Assembly (NCBI GenBank): GCA_949126835.1
Contig: CASBPS010000121.1
Location: 1 to 64,000 of the forward strand
DNA length: 64,000 bases
Origin: Anisus vortex
Taxonomy: Eukaryota; Mollusca; Gastropoda; Planorbidae
Reading direction: 5' to 3'
The notes under the pieces were generated by a model. The model made no database searches and had not been told where the DNA came from. It saw nothing but the letters and a program-made list of their open reading frames with translations. This document shows positions 10,563 to 22,794 of this stretch, piece after piece. The position numbers and the translations under genes were made by a program. Every line of letters begins with the position of its first letter. Position 1 is the stretch's first letter.

Positions 10563-12393
10563 CAGGGGTTTGCAACCTTTTATTAACAGTGTGCCAAACT
10601 AGGATTGCTAAATCATTCAGCGTGCCAACAGCCTAAAAGTCAACCTGCTCTATTATATATTTTTTAGTTGTTTTTATATGACAATTAAAATTTAACTCTT
10701 TAGCAAGACCAAGGCCAAAAGCAAAGGAGATTTATAGAGGAAATTATTAAAGCGTCTTATATTTAATACAGAATTAACGAGTTTGTGATTATAATTTTTT
10801 TAATTTCCATTTACATTAAATAAAATAATTTATGACTAAACTTTCACATTCAATGGTAATTAATGTCAAAATATTATCCTGTGTTGATGAAGATGAGGTT
10901 CTAACCCATGCAAAAATGTATTATATTTTGATCTCTATTTAACTGGGAAGTAGTTTAATGTGATTTTTTTGACAGATAATTATTACATAATATCGTTAAG
11001 CGGAATATATATAAGTTGTAATCGTACAAATTGGGTAGTTAATGAAAGTTTTGAAAATATACATTTACATTCTTCAGTCACATAATACCTATTAAATTTT
11101 CAGATTTTTTTTTACAGTTTTAGTACCATTTCAAAGTTATAAATTGTAAGCCATTTATTGGTTTTAAAAGAAAAAAAAAGAAACCTATTAGTATTAGTAT
11201 TAGAAATATTAGCTCAAATAAAACGGGTTACTTATCTCCCTTTATTTAAAAACGTGTCCACATTTCAAAACATTTGATTCAATAGGCTAGTGATGCCAAA
11301 CCAGTTATGTTTGTAAGATAACAAATATTACTGAGTAATTACCAGTATTATTTCTTTATATAAATCCAAAATTATGGTATTCATTACAAGATTTATTTAT
11401 TAGAGGTGTAAAATAGTTTACGTTCAACAGTTGTAAATAAACATGGTCCGTAAATAAACATTTCCTGCATTAATTGACTGTCAATTTAAAGAGTTTATAT
11501 TTTAAACATTAATAATTACAGAAATTACATAATATAGTGTTATTAAATAAATCTCTTATATTTATTTAATTAATAATACAAAAAATTTTGTTTTAGAATT
11601 GCTTATATTTATGTTTAATCAAAGAAGATGAGCATAAATAAAATATTTTTAATGTAATTAGTCTGTATCAATTAATGAGTGTATGTAATATTTTTGTATG
11701 CTTAAAACAGCTTTCATGTGCGATGAAATCTGTTCACAAGTGTAATTTCAACCAAAAGCTGAAAGTAAAAGAGCGAATGCCTAGCAGATAAGAATAGCAG
11801 GTGACTTTCCTAAGCAGCTTCCTTCCAGATTGTTTCCGCAAATGGGCATGTTTGGATGCCCATTTTTTAAATGTTTAAAATTCAAATTTCTGCATTTTTA
11901 AATCGCCAATATCCCTTTACTTAAAAACAGATCTACTTCTAAGAGATTGTAGTAATATCAAACCAGTTAGGATTGATGTGGTATGATAAAATGAGTCCTT
12001 CAATTTGAAAGTCTTGCCTTTAAATAAAAAACTATGGTTTGAGTGCTTCGATGCACTTCTTAAAAAGCCAAACTATCTATTCAAATATATGCCTTACTAT
12101 AGGGATGTAGGCCTACATGAAGTTAAATGTTTTAAAATTGATTTCACGGCAAGATATGTCCAGTTTCAATGCAAATCCTATCCAGTAGACCTTGTAAATG
12201 CAAGTTCAACTCTCTTAAATGTGTCGCTGTCATTCAGAAACATCGGCTTCAACGGTCAGTTTTCCTCATTTAGAACCAGAACATGTTACTAATTTTATTC
12301 AATACAAAACACCTCTTGGAGGTGTCTAGCGTGCCATTGAAAACTACTCTGCGTGTCAAGTTTGACACGCGTGCCTTAGGTTGCCGACCCCAG
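10563..12393. mobile_element. Nested hAT element, Charlie-like ends
   Basis: The left end is CAGGGGTTTGCAACC and the right end, read inward, is CTGGGGTCGGCAACC, the familiar hAT/Charlie terminus. The flanks GTTTACAT (10555-10562) and GTTTATAT (12394-12401) form an 8-bp target duplication with one mismatch, as expected for hAT. The 1.8-kb interior is AT-rich with no readable transposase. Subterminal GCGTGCC words occur near both ends. Confidence 0.75.
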
Positions 12394-12474
12394 GTTTATA
12401 TCATCAAGTTTAAACTCACGATCTTCATTTGAGTTAACCAATGGTTTCAACAAATGGAGAAAGCCAGAAAAAAA

Positions 12475-12652
12475 CTATTGTCTCATGAATACAGTCTCGG
12501 CCACCGTGTGAAACCGGTGTCCGCTGGCGAACGAGCATTCCCATACGTGGGCCCGTCCGCATTTAATGCCCTCCCACTACAGCTTCGACAGAGCCGAGAG
12601 CCCTAGCTTTGACACCTTCAGGAGCCGACTGAAGACCCACCTATTCAAGTAG
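12475..12652 (+). pseudogene. LINE ORF C-terminal fragment
   Basis: It encodes SAGERAFPYVGPSAFNALPL then, after a frameshift, SFDTFRSRLKTHLFK and a stop. This is the standard C-terminal block of CR1/L2/Jockey-like LINE proteins (aaprlWNsLP ... FKskLKthLF). Only this scrap remains, inside the outer hAT-like element. Confidence 0.75.
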
Positions 12653-12773
12653 CAGTTTATTATTTTTCATGTATACATTTTTGTCTTTTATTCGTTGTCT
12701 GTCCGAGAAGGGGCGCATACTTTGTGTCATGTCCCCGGGCGCAGATGGCCCTAGCTACGCCACTGCTAATCAG

Positions 12774-12901
12774 GTTTGACTGTTCGGGTTGTGTGTAGAT
12801 GTAATGAAATTAGATATACTATTCCACGTGGTTATAATGTCTGCAAAAGTGTGTTTAATTGTGTGCTCAGGCAAGCTTTCTCTCAGCGGCGTATTTGTCT
12901 T
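12774..12901 (+). repeat. Right copy of the 128-bp direct repeat
   Basis: Partner of 9837-9964. It begins nine bases after the right end of the hAT-like element and runs directly into the minisatellite at 12904. Confidence 0.85.
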
Positions 12902-12903
12902 GA

Positions 12904-13160
12904 TTCCACGACAACTCGTCTACAGACTTTTCGTCTACGACACTTCGTCTACAGACAGTAGGTCAACCGACATTACGTCTACCGCGACAACTGGTCTAAC
13001 GACACTTCGTATAACGACAATTGGTCTAATGCGACAGTTCGTCTAATGCGACATTTCGTCTACCAGACGATTCGTCTACCACGACAATTCGTCTACCGAT
13101 GTTTCGTCCACCGCGACAGTTCGTCTACGGGACAATTCGTCTACCGCGACAGTTTCGCGG
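12904..13160. repeat. ~17-bp degenerate minisatellite (CGACAATTCGTCTACC)
   Basis: About 15 copies of a unit close to CGACAATTCGTCTACC, with variants CGACACTTCGTCTA and CGACAACTGGTCTA. TCGTCTA and CGACA are regularly spaced. No gene. This kind of GTCTACCGCGACA array is a diverged satellite and not a regulatory array I recognise. Confidence 0.85.
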
Positions 13161-13162
13161 AG

Positions 13163-13273
13163 TCTAGCTAGTAGAGCGGTTATCGTTTCTACATGTTCTG
13201 CCCAGGTGGGCGTGGCTATCAAGATATCATCCACGAAGTGGGTGATCCCAGGTCGGTCAATTGGCTGAATCAA
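13163..13273 (-). pseudogene. Reverse transcriptase scrap (gypsy-type)
   Basis: On the minus strand the frame reads ITHFVDDILIATPTWAEHVE followed by ITALLARLRE, the catalytic F/YVDDIL box of a gypsy RT and the helix after it. The rest of the domain is absent. It is fused to the minisatellite at its 3' side. Confidence 0.75.
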
Positions 13274-14034
13274 TAGTCTATGTCATTCTATATTACGTTG
13301 TGCTACTTGTAGTACATTTTTAGTGATATTTAATATAATTATCATTCTATTTAACTTAATTAGTTGAACATGGATTTCTTACTTAATTATTCATAATTAA
13401 GTTCCTGACAAGCAGTAGGCCCTACTACCTAGAACAGACTGTAATTTTTATTTCAATTGTTTAGTTTAATAAGTAAATATTGATCAGATTTGCTGAAATT
13501 TTTGAAGGTTTTATATTATGTTTTAAATTTTGCTATATTGCAAATATTAAGGTCACAATTCTATTTTTAGTAACATAGTGGAAAAATTCAAGATCGAAAA
13601 CATAGGGTAGGCTATATTTTTTAGCTGTAGGCTAACTTTTTACCAAACTGTCAGAATAAGTTTATATTTGCACAATATCTTTCTCATAGTTGTCCCTATG
13701 GTGTGAATTTTCACAGATTTTATATCCTAAAGCTTTCACCACTTATCACTCCGCAAAAATGACCTACTTTAAATTAATATTTTTTAACTATTAAATAAAG
13801 ATAATTTACAAACTATGACAGATAGGTCAAAGTTGATAGTGCACAATATAAACAATAATGTTTGAAGTCTGAACACAAAATTTGGTGTTGATTGCTTGAA
13901 AAATATTTAAAATATGACCCAAAAACCAATGGCATACCGGTACCGCAATTTTTGTCAAAGTTTTTAAAAGCCTTTTTTGTCAAATTTAAGAGCTCATTTA
14001 AAGCGAAATTATGTCAAACCACCGTAGTGGCCCC
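13274..14034. other. AT-rich stretch, no gene seen
   Basis: No convincing frame, RNA gene or element terminus in either strand. Confidence 0.5.
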
Positions 14035-14690
14035 CTACATGGTAGGAAACCCTTCAGCTTCCTCCTGCTGCTCTTCTAAGGCAAGCCTCCTCCTCCTCTT
14101 TGCTCTTCTGGCCTCGAAAGATGCTGCAGTGGCATGTCGCTGAGCATGGATGATACGCAGGAAGTCTTTATCTTCACAGAACTTGTGTGCAAAACACACA
14201 TTATTTAGGCCCATTTCTTTCATTATGTCTAGAATTGATGTTGCCCCATCAATGCAATACTTACAGCCGCTTGCACAATTGTCAATCCATGGTATCTGTT
14301 CTTTGGGCACAACCTCCATGTCACGCTGTTCATGCTTTCGTTCGCATTTTGGGTGTAGGCCTACCCTTCTAAACACTTCTTTAAAAGTTCAGTTTTTGCG
14401 AGGTCTTTGAATACAGGCTTGATGGCATCCATCACTAGCACTGGAATGTTTCTTGTATGCTTGTATTCTCCACATTTCCAGCTACCACAGCTTGCTTTTA
14501 GCCTCACCAATCTCCACACAAACTATGCACCGATTATTTGCATTTGTAATAAAACCAAAGATTTTGGTCGAGAATTGTGACGAAAAGGGGAAATTCTGGA
14601 GACCCTCTACCCTGTTTGTCGGCATGTATCTAAAAATATTCATTTCAGGAACATAATTTTTATGTGATTGAAAATACAATAACTAAGCTT
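14035..14690 (-). pseudogene. Unidentified conserved-looking ORF with a frameshift
   Basis: The 113-codon frame at 14035-14376 contains PWIDNCASGCKYCIDGATSI and a basic tail ARRAKRRRRLALEEQQEEAE. Upstream the coding continues in frame as far as CGSWKCGEYKHTRN, then shifts frame near 14520 to IFGFITNANNRCIVCVEIGE. Several Cys pairs (CxxxCxxC-like) suggest a zinc-binding or DNA-binding protein. I do not recognise the family with confidence. A transposon-encoded protein is plausible given the surroundings; a decayed host gene is the alternative. No start Met, intron or element ends could be fixed. Confidence 0.5.
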
Positions 14691-15701
14691 TCTAAACATG
14701 CCCGACACATTGATGAATGAAATAAATCATTTTTTTTTCAAACATCTAGGTAGTACTGCTCCCTTAACATAAACTCAGCCCGTTCTACAGAATATGTATA
14801 AATAGCTCACAAGTGAAACTGGGTCAGGGTACAATAAAGACAATGCATGATGCATCTAGGTTAGAGAAACACACTGTGGTAGGCCGTTGAAAAAACATTC
14901 CCACTCACGACCTCAATGTTACTTATCTATCTTACTCTTACCCCTTTCTCTCTCAACAGTTATATAGGCCTATGTATGTATGTTACTGTTCTTTATAAAT
15001 GACCTGTATATTATACGAAAAAAGGTCGAACAAAGTATAGTGTTTCTAATGTGGTGGTCTTATGATATGTAGGTGCATGGGTTATTAGATATATATAAGT
15101 AACTTAATAAATAAGTGAACAACACTGAATAAATAATAAACATGATCTGGTTGCCATCTTGCTTGACTACTAAAGTAATAGAACCCGTATGTTTTACAAT
15201 GGCAGGCTACCCTAATAATGTTTGATGTACAAATCTGCGTGAAAGGTTTTGCTTTATAAGTTTTTGGTGGAATGTCAAAACAAAAGACTCAAAATAGAAT
15301 ACCAGTAGGTTTTTAGTTGTATTTTTTCTTGCCTACCTTTCTCTACAAATATTTCTTGTTCCAAATTGTTTTCTATGAATGCTTCTATGTAGGCCTACAT
15401 TTCTTTCAATTGGCAAAACTATCTGTCTAACTATTATTTGTTTGGGACCATATTTAAACATCTCATCGGTCTCTCCACCCGTCAGTCAAAGGGTTAAACT
15501 AACCTTTCACCAATCTATTTTTCAATAAAATTTATGTTTTAGATAATTAGATAGACAACCGGATTCAACTAACTACCGTTAAATAATTAGACAACCTGAT
15601 TTAACTACCGAAAATTAACAAGACCAAAAAAAGATTAAGTTAACATTAACAGTTTAACCTCCATACTGTTTAATGACTCAATCCCCCACAACCTTTCAAA
15701 G
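14691..15701. other. AT-rich stretch, no gene seen
   Basis: Contains scattered TAGGCCTA words but no supported gene. Confidence 0.5.
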
Positions 15702-15804
15702 AGGTAGAGGGAAAGAGAGAGAGAGAGAGAGTCAGTCATTGCAAAAGATAAAAAAGGGAGAGAAAAAAGAAAATGATAGGACGAGAGAGAGAGAGAGAGA
15801 GAAG
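15702..15804. repeat. Two (GA)n microsatellites
   Basis: Purine-rich GA runs at about 15714-15732 and 15783-15802, joined by A/G-rich sequence. Confidence 0.9.
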
Positions 15805-16683
15805 GAATGTTAATGCTTGCGATAAACAAGTAACTAAAATAATATTATTCCAACCAGTGATCTTTTATTGTTGTAGCCCAGCCTTTGTGTTTTAATATTC
15901 AGTGGTGTCAATGATATATTATAGCTTTATCACTTTCTAGGAAGAAAGGGGAGTTACGGTGTTACGGTGAGGTTTTCAAATTATCACTTCTCGGCGGACC
16001 CGAATGGCATAATAATATTTTGGTTTTTTGTCTATGTTACATGTGTTTGAGATGGTTGAGTACTAATGACACACACCTGCTGACAGGCTAGTCTAAATGT
16101 CACAGTAGATGAAAATGACACACGTTTCATAATCATGATAGGGGCAGCACAGTGAACAATAATTTTCCTGCTTGTAGTTTTAGTTTCAAGGTTTCCATTT
16201 TCCATGGAACAATTAACTGTCGACATTGGTTACACCCCTCGGTTTCCCATCGTTAAGGATTTCTCGGCGTTTTTTGAAAGCATCGAAAAGAAAACATCTT
16301 CTAAAAATATATAAATTATTACGTGCATTCATTACAATGCCAACGCCTGCATTCAAATGAATAATTTGAAAATATACAATTAAAAAAGAAGCAAAGGTAG
16401 CAACATTACAACATTGCGTTTGTTGCTAAAAGCGAACAATGAGCCTTATTTTATTGTTAGCTGTATTCTCTGCTAGAGTAGCTAGACAGGCCCATCGCCA
16501 GGAACTTTCGGTGCTGGCCGCTGACAATAGAAAAAGAAGCTCTTAGTTGGCAAGTAAGGGGGAAAAAGTGGGATTATATGAAGAAATCAGAATCAAATAA
16601 CTCTGGTTTTTGTTGTTTCGTGCTCTGATTACACGTCTGCTGTACCAGTGGGAAAGGGGAGTGAGACGGTGAACCACATGCCA
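15805..16683. other. No gene seen
   Basis: Mixed AT-rich sequence with only short chance frames. Confidence 0.5.
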
Positions 16684-17167
16684 CAATGAACAATGAACAA
16701 TGAACAATGAACAATGAACAATATTTATTTTGCCACATAGTACATAGGTACAATAAAGGCATAGTCAAAAACATAAGAAAATTATAGCATTTGTGAATAA
16801 TAAATTGAACAATAATAGTAAAACCAATATTAGTAATAAAATGAAAGTAATAAAAAATTTATTAATTAAAGGTATCCTAAAAGAAAGTTCAGGGGGGATA
16901 ATTTAGTTTATAACACAATTTTTGGGGGGAAAAAACTAACAAAGAAAAAAAAAAAAAAAAAACAACGACTTAATTTACTAACATAGACATACAGGTAAAT
17001 CACTTTCATTAGACCTGCACGGCATTAACATAGTGAGAACAAACATTTAAGAAATCATTCACAATTTTTCTTGCGGCTTAGTATATTGCATTTCTTCTAC
17101 GACTATCTCTCAATATCATAGTGACAAACCAACAAGTTAAAATACTTAAACATTTCTAACCTTTTTC
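16684..17167 (-). mobile_element. LINE 3' untranslated region with heptamer tail
   Basis: Downstream, on the minus strand, of the LINE frame at 17168-17707. It ends in about five copies of ATTGTTC (plus strand CAATGAA, 16684-16721). Short 3' microsatellite tails of this type are usual for CR1/L2-like LINEs. A poly-A run occurs at 16941-16961 on the plus strand. Confidence 0.65.
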
Positions 17168-17707
17168 TCATTTTTTAAAAGCAGATACTAATATTTTTGA
17201 AAATATGCTTAGTTTTTTAAGTTCTTTTAGAGAGCTAGAATTAAGCAGTTCCGACATTTTTTCTACATTAGGTCTGTTATAGTAATATTTTTTTAGATAC
17301 ATTTTTCGTTGGGCATTGAAGTGTACACATTGGAGTAAATAGTGAAATCCATCTCCTATATCTTTTAAGCAAAAGGGACATAATCTTAAATTATAATCTA
17401 TTCTGGAGTGGCGACCCAGTTCAACAGGGAAATTATTGTTACTTGTTCGTATTTTTAGTATATAGATAGCTTCTTTCAGATGTAATTTATTTAAAAAGGG
17501 TGGAGTATTTTCCCAGTCAGATTTATATTTTAGAGCGCTATATAATTTACCTTTATTGCTTATTTGCATACTCTCATAAAGTTCTTGTTTACTTTGATCA
17601 TTTATACGTAAGTTAATTATTGATTTTGAAAGTTTAGTGTCTATTATATCTTGTTCTAACCAAATATATCCTAATCCTAGTTGTTCCAATTGTAACTTTA
17701 TACCCAT
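17168..17707 (-). pseudogene. LINE ORF2 C-terminal fragment
   Basis: This 179-codon open frame carries the C-terminal block of invertebrate non-LTR retrotransposon proteins: ILKIRTSNNNFPVELGRHSR, then RLCPFCLKDIGDGFHYLLQC, then FNAQRKMYLKKYY. The CPFC...H...C pattern is the zinc-binding end of the polyprotein. RT and endonuclease are missing, so this is a 5'-truncated insertion. Its 5' border at about 17708 lies against a gypsy RT pseudogene of opposite strand, suggesting the LINE landed in or beside it. The frame is intact to the stop. Confidence 0.8.
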
Positions 17708-17708
17708 C

Positions 17709-18380
17709 TCTCCGGAACTGAGTCCACCACAAGTGCGGGAAGTTCGAGAACTGGTTGGACGCTACCAGGACGTGTTCACTGAAAGACCGGGTAAGACCAC
17801 TCTCGTCAAGCATGATATCCGGCTTTTGGATGAGAAACCAGTGCGACGGCAAATGTACCCTGTCCCATTTGCTATGAGAGAAACTATTGAACATAAAATG
17901 GGAGAAATGCTATCCATGGATGTGATTGAGAATTCACAATCTCCTTATTCTTCTCCAGTAGGCTAGTGCTAGTTAAAAAGAAAGACGGAACAACTAGGTT
18001 TTGCATTGATTTTAGGGGGTTGAACAAAATTCCAGTTTTTGACGCAGAACATTTGCCTAATTTAGAAGCCATGATAGATGACATTGCCCGAGAACCCGGT
18101 CTCGTACTTTGTAAATAGATCTGAGTTCTGGATATTGGCAAGTCCCAGTCAAAGCCGAAGCTCGCGAGAGAACCGCTTTCCAGACCCACATAAGGCACTT
18201 TCAGTGGAAGGTCATGTCTTTTGGGCTTGTCACCGCTCCTGCCATGTTTTCGCGTCTCATGCGGGAACTATTACGGGACATGCCAGGAGTGACAAACTAT
18301 CTAGATCCAGATGATATACTGATAGTAACTAAGGTCTGAACTAAGGACTGGAAATCTCACCTGGATACGGTTACTAGATA
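17709..18380 (+). pseudogene. Gypsy reverse transcriptase, frameshifted
   Basis: Across three frames the RT can be followed: REVRELVGRYQDVFTERPGK, HDIRLLDEKPVRRQMYPVPF, then after a shift LVKKKDGTTRFCIDFRGLN, a stop after GLVLCK, DLSSGYWQVPVKAEARERTA, MSFGLVTAPAMFSRLM, and YLDPDDILIVT. The catalytic box is altered by inserted residues (YLDPDD in place of YxDD). A stop also occurs just after DDILIVTKV. Integrase, Gag and LTRs are not present. It belongs to a gypsy lineage distinct from the Gmr1-like element. Confidence 0.85.
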
Positions 18381-19566
18381 ACGTGTTTTACACCCAAAAC
18401 AAAACGGAGTCCCGGTGGCAATTGGGGGGGGGGCGTTGAAGTGGGCGGTACACCTCAGCTATTTGAATCGATTAGTTTTCGGATGAAATGTAATTTAAAC
18501 GCAAGTGTTGCTAAATATCTATTATCCCTCAACTGAAGACCTACATATTATTATACTAATAAGAACTAGGAATCGCAATGACTTCTTGATGAAGTAGGGG
18601 TCTGTATTTGGCAAATAAACTTATGATGTGCATCCGGATGGTCCTGTGGTTGGTTCACTAGACTGCCAACTCTGCTGACCGATCACTGTCGCCCTAACAT
18701 CTGCTAATGTTAATGATATTTGGATTTCAGTTTTACCGAGATGTCCTAAATGTGTTTGAAACCTAAAATTAAATAACATGACTATACAATCGTTAATCGA
18801 TATAAGATACATAATAGTAATAATAAAAATGGGTAGTTATTGTAATGCTTAAAAATATAGGTTACATATACATTCATTAGTTCTATAATATTTATATAAT
18901 GTTCAAATACTTATTAATTTTAAAGTTTGATCACTTCAACGTTATAATTATATGCTTTAAATGAAGCAGGTTAATTATCTCCCTTTAACTAAAAAATGTT
19001 GAGAACCTATGATCTAGCTAGATGATGTTATAGATGAGTTTGCTGTACAGAAAGCACGACGTGAGGCGATATGAATTGAAATTTGTCAATTGTGCATTTT
19101 CTCGCCAATAAACAACAGTATTTTTTATTTAAAGAGTCTTAATGATTTTTTTGTTTATTTTACTGATATACTGTACCAACTTGAATTTATATTTTTATAT
19201 TTATTAAGTTAAGTACATTATCTCATGTCATAATATCGAATGTCAAAATGCAGGGGCCACAAAGGGTCAAGCGCCCCCCCCCCCCCCCGAGCCGCCGATT
19301 TCCTATTTACGCCACTGTACGTAACTGAACTGACACGTTTCTCCAGAAACTCTGCCAGTCGTAGATCAACTTCTGAATTCATTGGACGCCATTACCACAA
19401 CAATATGTTGGGCAATGTTCGGAAAAAAAATATATTTTTAACGCCGATTTGGAAGACGTTCGTTGCTATGGTGTCACAGCCCCTTGATGTAAAACATTAA
19501 AATATTGACACAAATTAACAAAGCAATAAATCCACATTAAACATTCGTGTTTTGTAAAGAGCTTAC
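18381..19566. other. Repeat-like stretch with a hAT-type end, no gene
   Basis: A homopolymer C run (about 19273-19289) followed by ATTTACGCCACTG (ends near 19317) resembles the right end of a CAGTGGCGTAAAT-type hAT element on the minus strand. I could not find its other end. Poly-G at 18426-18435. Otherwise featureless. Confidence 0.4.
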
Positions 19567-20120
19567 GGCGAATTTTGTTGGTGTGTTGAGTTTTGTTGGT
19601 GTGTTGAGTTTTGTTGGTGTGTTGAGTTTTGTTGGTGTGTTGAGTTTTGTTGGTGTGTTGATTTTTGTTGATGTGTTGAGTTTTGTTGATGTGCTGAGTT
19701 TTGATGGTGTGTTGAGTTTTGTTTATGTGTTGAGTTTTGTTGGTGTGTTGAGTTTTGTTGGTGTGTTGAGTTTTGTTGGTGTGTTGAGTTTTATTGGTGT
19801 GTTGAGTTGTATTGGTGTGTTGAGTTTTGTTGATGTGTTGAGTTTTGATGGTCTGTTGAGTTTTGTTGGTGTGTTGAGTTTTGTTGGTGTGCTGAGTTTT
19901 GTTGGTGTGTTGAGTTTTGTTGGTGTGTTGAGTTTTGTTGGTGTGTTGAGTTTTGTTGGTGTGTTGAGTTTTTTTTGGTGTGTTGAGTTTTTTGGTGTAT
20001 CGAGTTTTGTTGGTGTGTTGAGTTTTGATAGTGTGTTAAGTTTTTTGTTGTGTTGAGTTTTGTTGGTGTGTTCAGTTTTGTTTGTGTGTTGAGTTTTGAT
20101 GGTGTGTTAAGTTTTGATGT
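19567..20120. repeat. 18-bp minisatellite (GTTGGTGTGTTGAGTTTT)
   Basis: About 30 copies of an 18-bp unit. Because 18 is divisible by three, one plus frame stays open for 169 codons as (FVGVLS)n and one minus frame reads as (HQQNST)n. Variants (GTTGAT, GATGGT, TTTATT) are scattered. There is no signal of translation, so I treat both frames as by-products of the repeat. Confidence 0.92.
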
Positions 20121-20668
20121 TGTATTTATAAAATCAACACATTCATGACAGTAAGTCATAAAATAAAAACATGTTTTGGAGTAGGCTACGTTTCCAATTT
20201 ATAGGCCATTTAACTTTTGTCACTATTAGTGAAACGGGTTCGGAGCCTATAACGAACAAACATGTATATATATATATATATATAAATATATAGACTATAT
20301 ATAAACACATAAACAAACAAACTCAGGGTAATTATATTAATTGATATATTATGAGGGCAGCATGAGTTTAACTCATTTTTTTATGTAAAAACTTAAATCT
20401 AGGGTTTTTACATGGTATAGTTGAAAGTGGTCCCTTAGTCTGTATTCTTACGCAGGATGTAATCCCTTCTATTGTAGGCATATTTTTATGTTTTACAATG
20501 CTTATTTTTTATTTATTTTGTTATTTAGTTTAGGATGCTTAATTAAATTTTAAATTGTTATCGTTTCTTCATTGATTATAGTTGTTTAAGGTTATATTAA
20601 CAATATTTTACCCTGTTAGAGGGCTGTAGTGATGGGGCCAGCGGTATGCCTACTATTTTTTTGGTCAC
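20121..20668. other. Upstream flank of H3, no gene
   Basis: Contains a (TA)n run at about 20264-20285. No other feature recognised. Confidence 0.5.
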
Positions 20669-20678
20669 AATAAAAAGG
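20669..20678 (+). promoter_or_regulatory. TATA-like box of H3
   Basis: AATAAAAAGG lies 65-74 bp before the H3 start codon, in the place expected for a histone gene TATA box. A GC-rich leader (CCCCGGACTCCGGACTAGCC) follows. Confidence 0.55.
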
Positions 20679-20730
20679 CGCCCCGGACTCCGGACTAGCC
20701 GCAGTTTTAACATTCTGTTATCAAGACTAA

Positions 20731-21153
<423 letters not shown>

Positions 21154-21191
21154 GTCTACACCGACTCACCTCTGACGACCACTCCTCTAAC

Positions 21192-21207
21192 GGTCCTTTT
21201 TAGGACC
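21192..21207 (+). terminator. Histone 3' stem-loop of H3
   Basis: GGTCCTTTTTAGGACC forms a perfect 6-bp stem with a TTTT loop, 39 bp after the H3 stop. This is the SLBP-binding, 3'-end-processing element of replication-dependent histone mRNAs. Confidence 0.93.
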
Positions 21208-21955
21208 ACTATACAAATCTTCACAAATTAGCTATGAGTTTACGTTCAAATAGTGTTGCTACAAATTAGTAATGTAAGTGATACGACCTATCTCTACTTT
21301 CAATCATGGTTTCGTAACAGTATCTTATTTAAAAAAAATAAATACAAAAATCTGTTTTAGTTTTAGATGAGAGAAACCAGAGTGTATAACAATTATAAAA
21401 ATTGAGTTAAGGAAAGGGTGCTAGTGTCTATTATTATTATTAAGACTAGTGGTGATGCCCGACAAACATGACTATAATGTGTTTTGTACAGAGATTTTTT
21501 GTTTGTTATGGGAAAATATTGCCTTCAACAGTGTTCAATTTTGTCCTTTACTATTACAGATTTGAAAAAAAAAAATCATTTTAATGTAAACACCCTCACA
21601 CTTCTTTAAAACATTTTAGATTCTTAAATTAAATGCCACTGTTTAATAGACTAACGCAGTATGTGGACCATGGGTGTTAAAAACGATACTGACACAGTTA
21701 ACCGACATAAAGAATCAATCTCTCCTCAATACATTTTTTAACTGAAAAAAAAAAAAAAACGAGACAGAGTGGAAAAAGGCGCCAACTTTGTAACAGTAAC
21801 AGTATTGTTAAAATTCGGCTAAGATAAGATAAGATAAGGTTCGTGCGCCTCCCTCTCTTGCAACCGGATTTGTTCGCAGTCCAACGTTAAATTACAATGA
21901 TTGGTTAAAGCCTCGCGTCGTCCGCCACGTTGGGTGAGCCACTCTAGGTCGGTAG
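21208..21955. other. H3-H4 spacer
   Basis: AT-rich with A-runs. Near its end are a GATAAGATAAGATAAG run (21823-21838), an inverted CCAAT motif (ATTGGTT, about 21899-21905) and GC-rich promoter sequence before the H4 TATA box. Confidence 0.6.
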
Positions 21956-21964
21956 TATAAAAAA
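21956..21964 (+). promoter_or_regulatory. TATA box of H4
   Basis: TATAAAAAA followed by GGGCTGACTGCAATG, 102 bp before the H4 start. With the inverted CCAAT motif about 50 bp upstream this is a normal histone promoter layout. Confidence 0.75.
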
Positions 21965-22065
21965 GGGCTGACTGCAATGTGACTGCATTCGTTTCAAGTT
22001 TCAAATCGTTTCTATCATTCGTTCCTGTTGATATACTCCCGTTATTTTTTCAAACACTTAGCAGA

Positions 22066-22377
<312 letters not shown>

Positions 22378-22414
22378 GCGAACAATGGAATGACCTACAC
22401 AGTGAAAACAACCC

Positions 22415-22430
22415 GGCCCTTATCAGGGCC
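22415..22430 (+). terminator. Histone 3' stem-loop of H4
   Basis: GGCCCTTATCAGGGCC gives a perfect 6-bp stem with TATC loop, 38 bp after the H4 stop. Confidence 0.93.
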
Positions 22431-22794
22431 ACCCCAATATTTCACAAATAAGCTTGAGTTGAGAAACTGATGCCATGGTTTCATTGAGTTACTTAATAAA
22501 ATGGTTATACTAGCTATGATAACAGTGAACTTGCGTACGTTTATTAACTTACATGAAACCGATGTTTATAGTTGTTGGTGTTTTTGTTTAATACATTGAC
22601 CGCGTTGGTATGTTTGCATTACTTAGTTTGATATATGTGTGCTGTTAAAAAAAAACTACAACACAACAATAATTCTTAAATTAAAGCATATATTAGAACA
22701 CAAATTATGGTGGTTAAAAAAATAAATAAAAATGTTTCTACAATACGTGGGGGTTTAAAAAAATTAAAAAAATAATTAAAAGAAAAAAAAAAGT
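22431..22794. other. Spacer with a 5S 3'-end scrap
   Basis: A- and T-rich. At 22736-22751 CTACAATACGTGGGGG resembles the 3' end of the 5S gene at 22795 (CTACAACACGTGGTG), on the same strand and followed by A-rich sequence. It may be a remnant of a second 5S copy. Confidence 0.5.

Larger units (their letters stand above)
9969..12765. mobile_element. Composite hAT-like DNA element with CAGTGGCGTAGCTA ends
   Basis: The left end CAGTGGCGTAGCTA and right end TAGCTACGCCACTG form a perfect 14-bp terminal inverted repeat, a sequence typical of hAT-type elements. Inner parts of the ends also share CCCCGGGCGC. No transposase can be read. The interior holds another hAT-type element (10563-12393) and a LINE scrap (12475-12652). 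The 8 bp on each side (TCTTACAG, CTAATCAG) do not match, so the expected target duplication is absent. Confidence 0.7.

Noticed and set aside
19547..20056. 169-codon FVGVLS repeat protein
   Set aside because: The frame is open only because the 18-bp unit is a multiple of three; the opposite strand is open for the same reason, and breaks appear where the unit slips.
21823..21838. GATA-factor site cluster before H4
   Set aside because: The GATAAGATAAGATAAG run equals the tail sequence of the LINE family in this window, so a LINE-tail remnant or slippage is as likely as a regulatory site.
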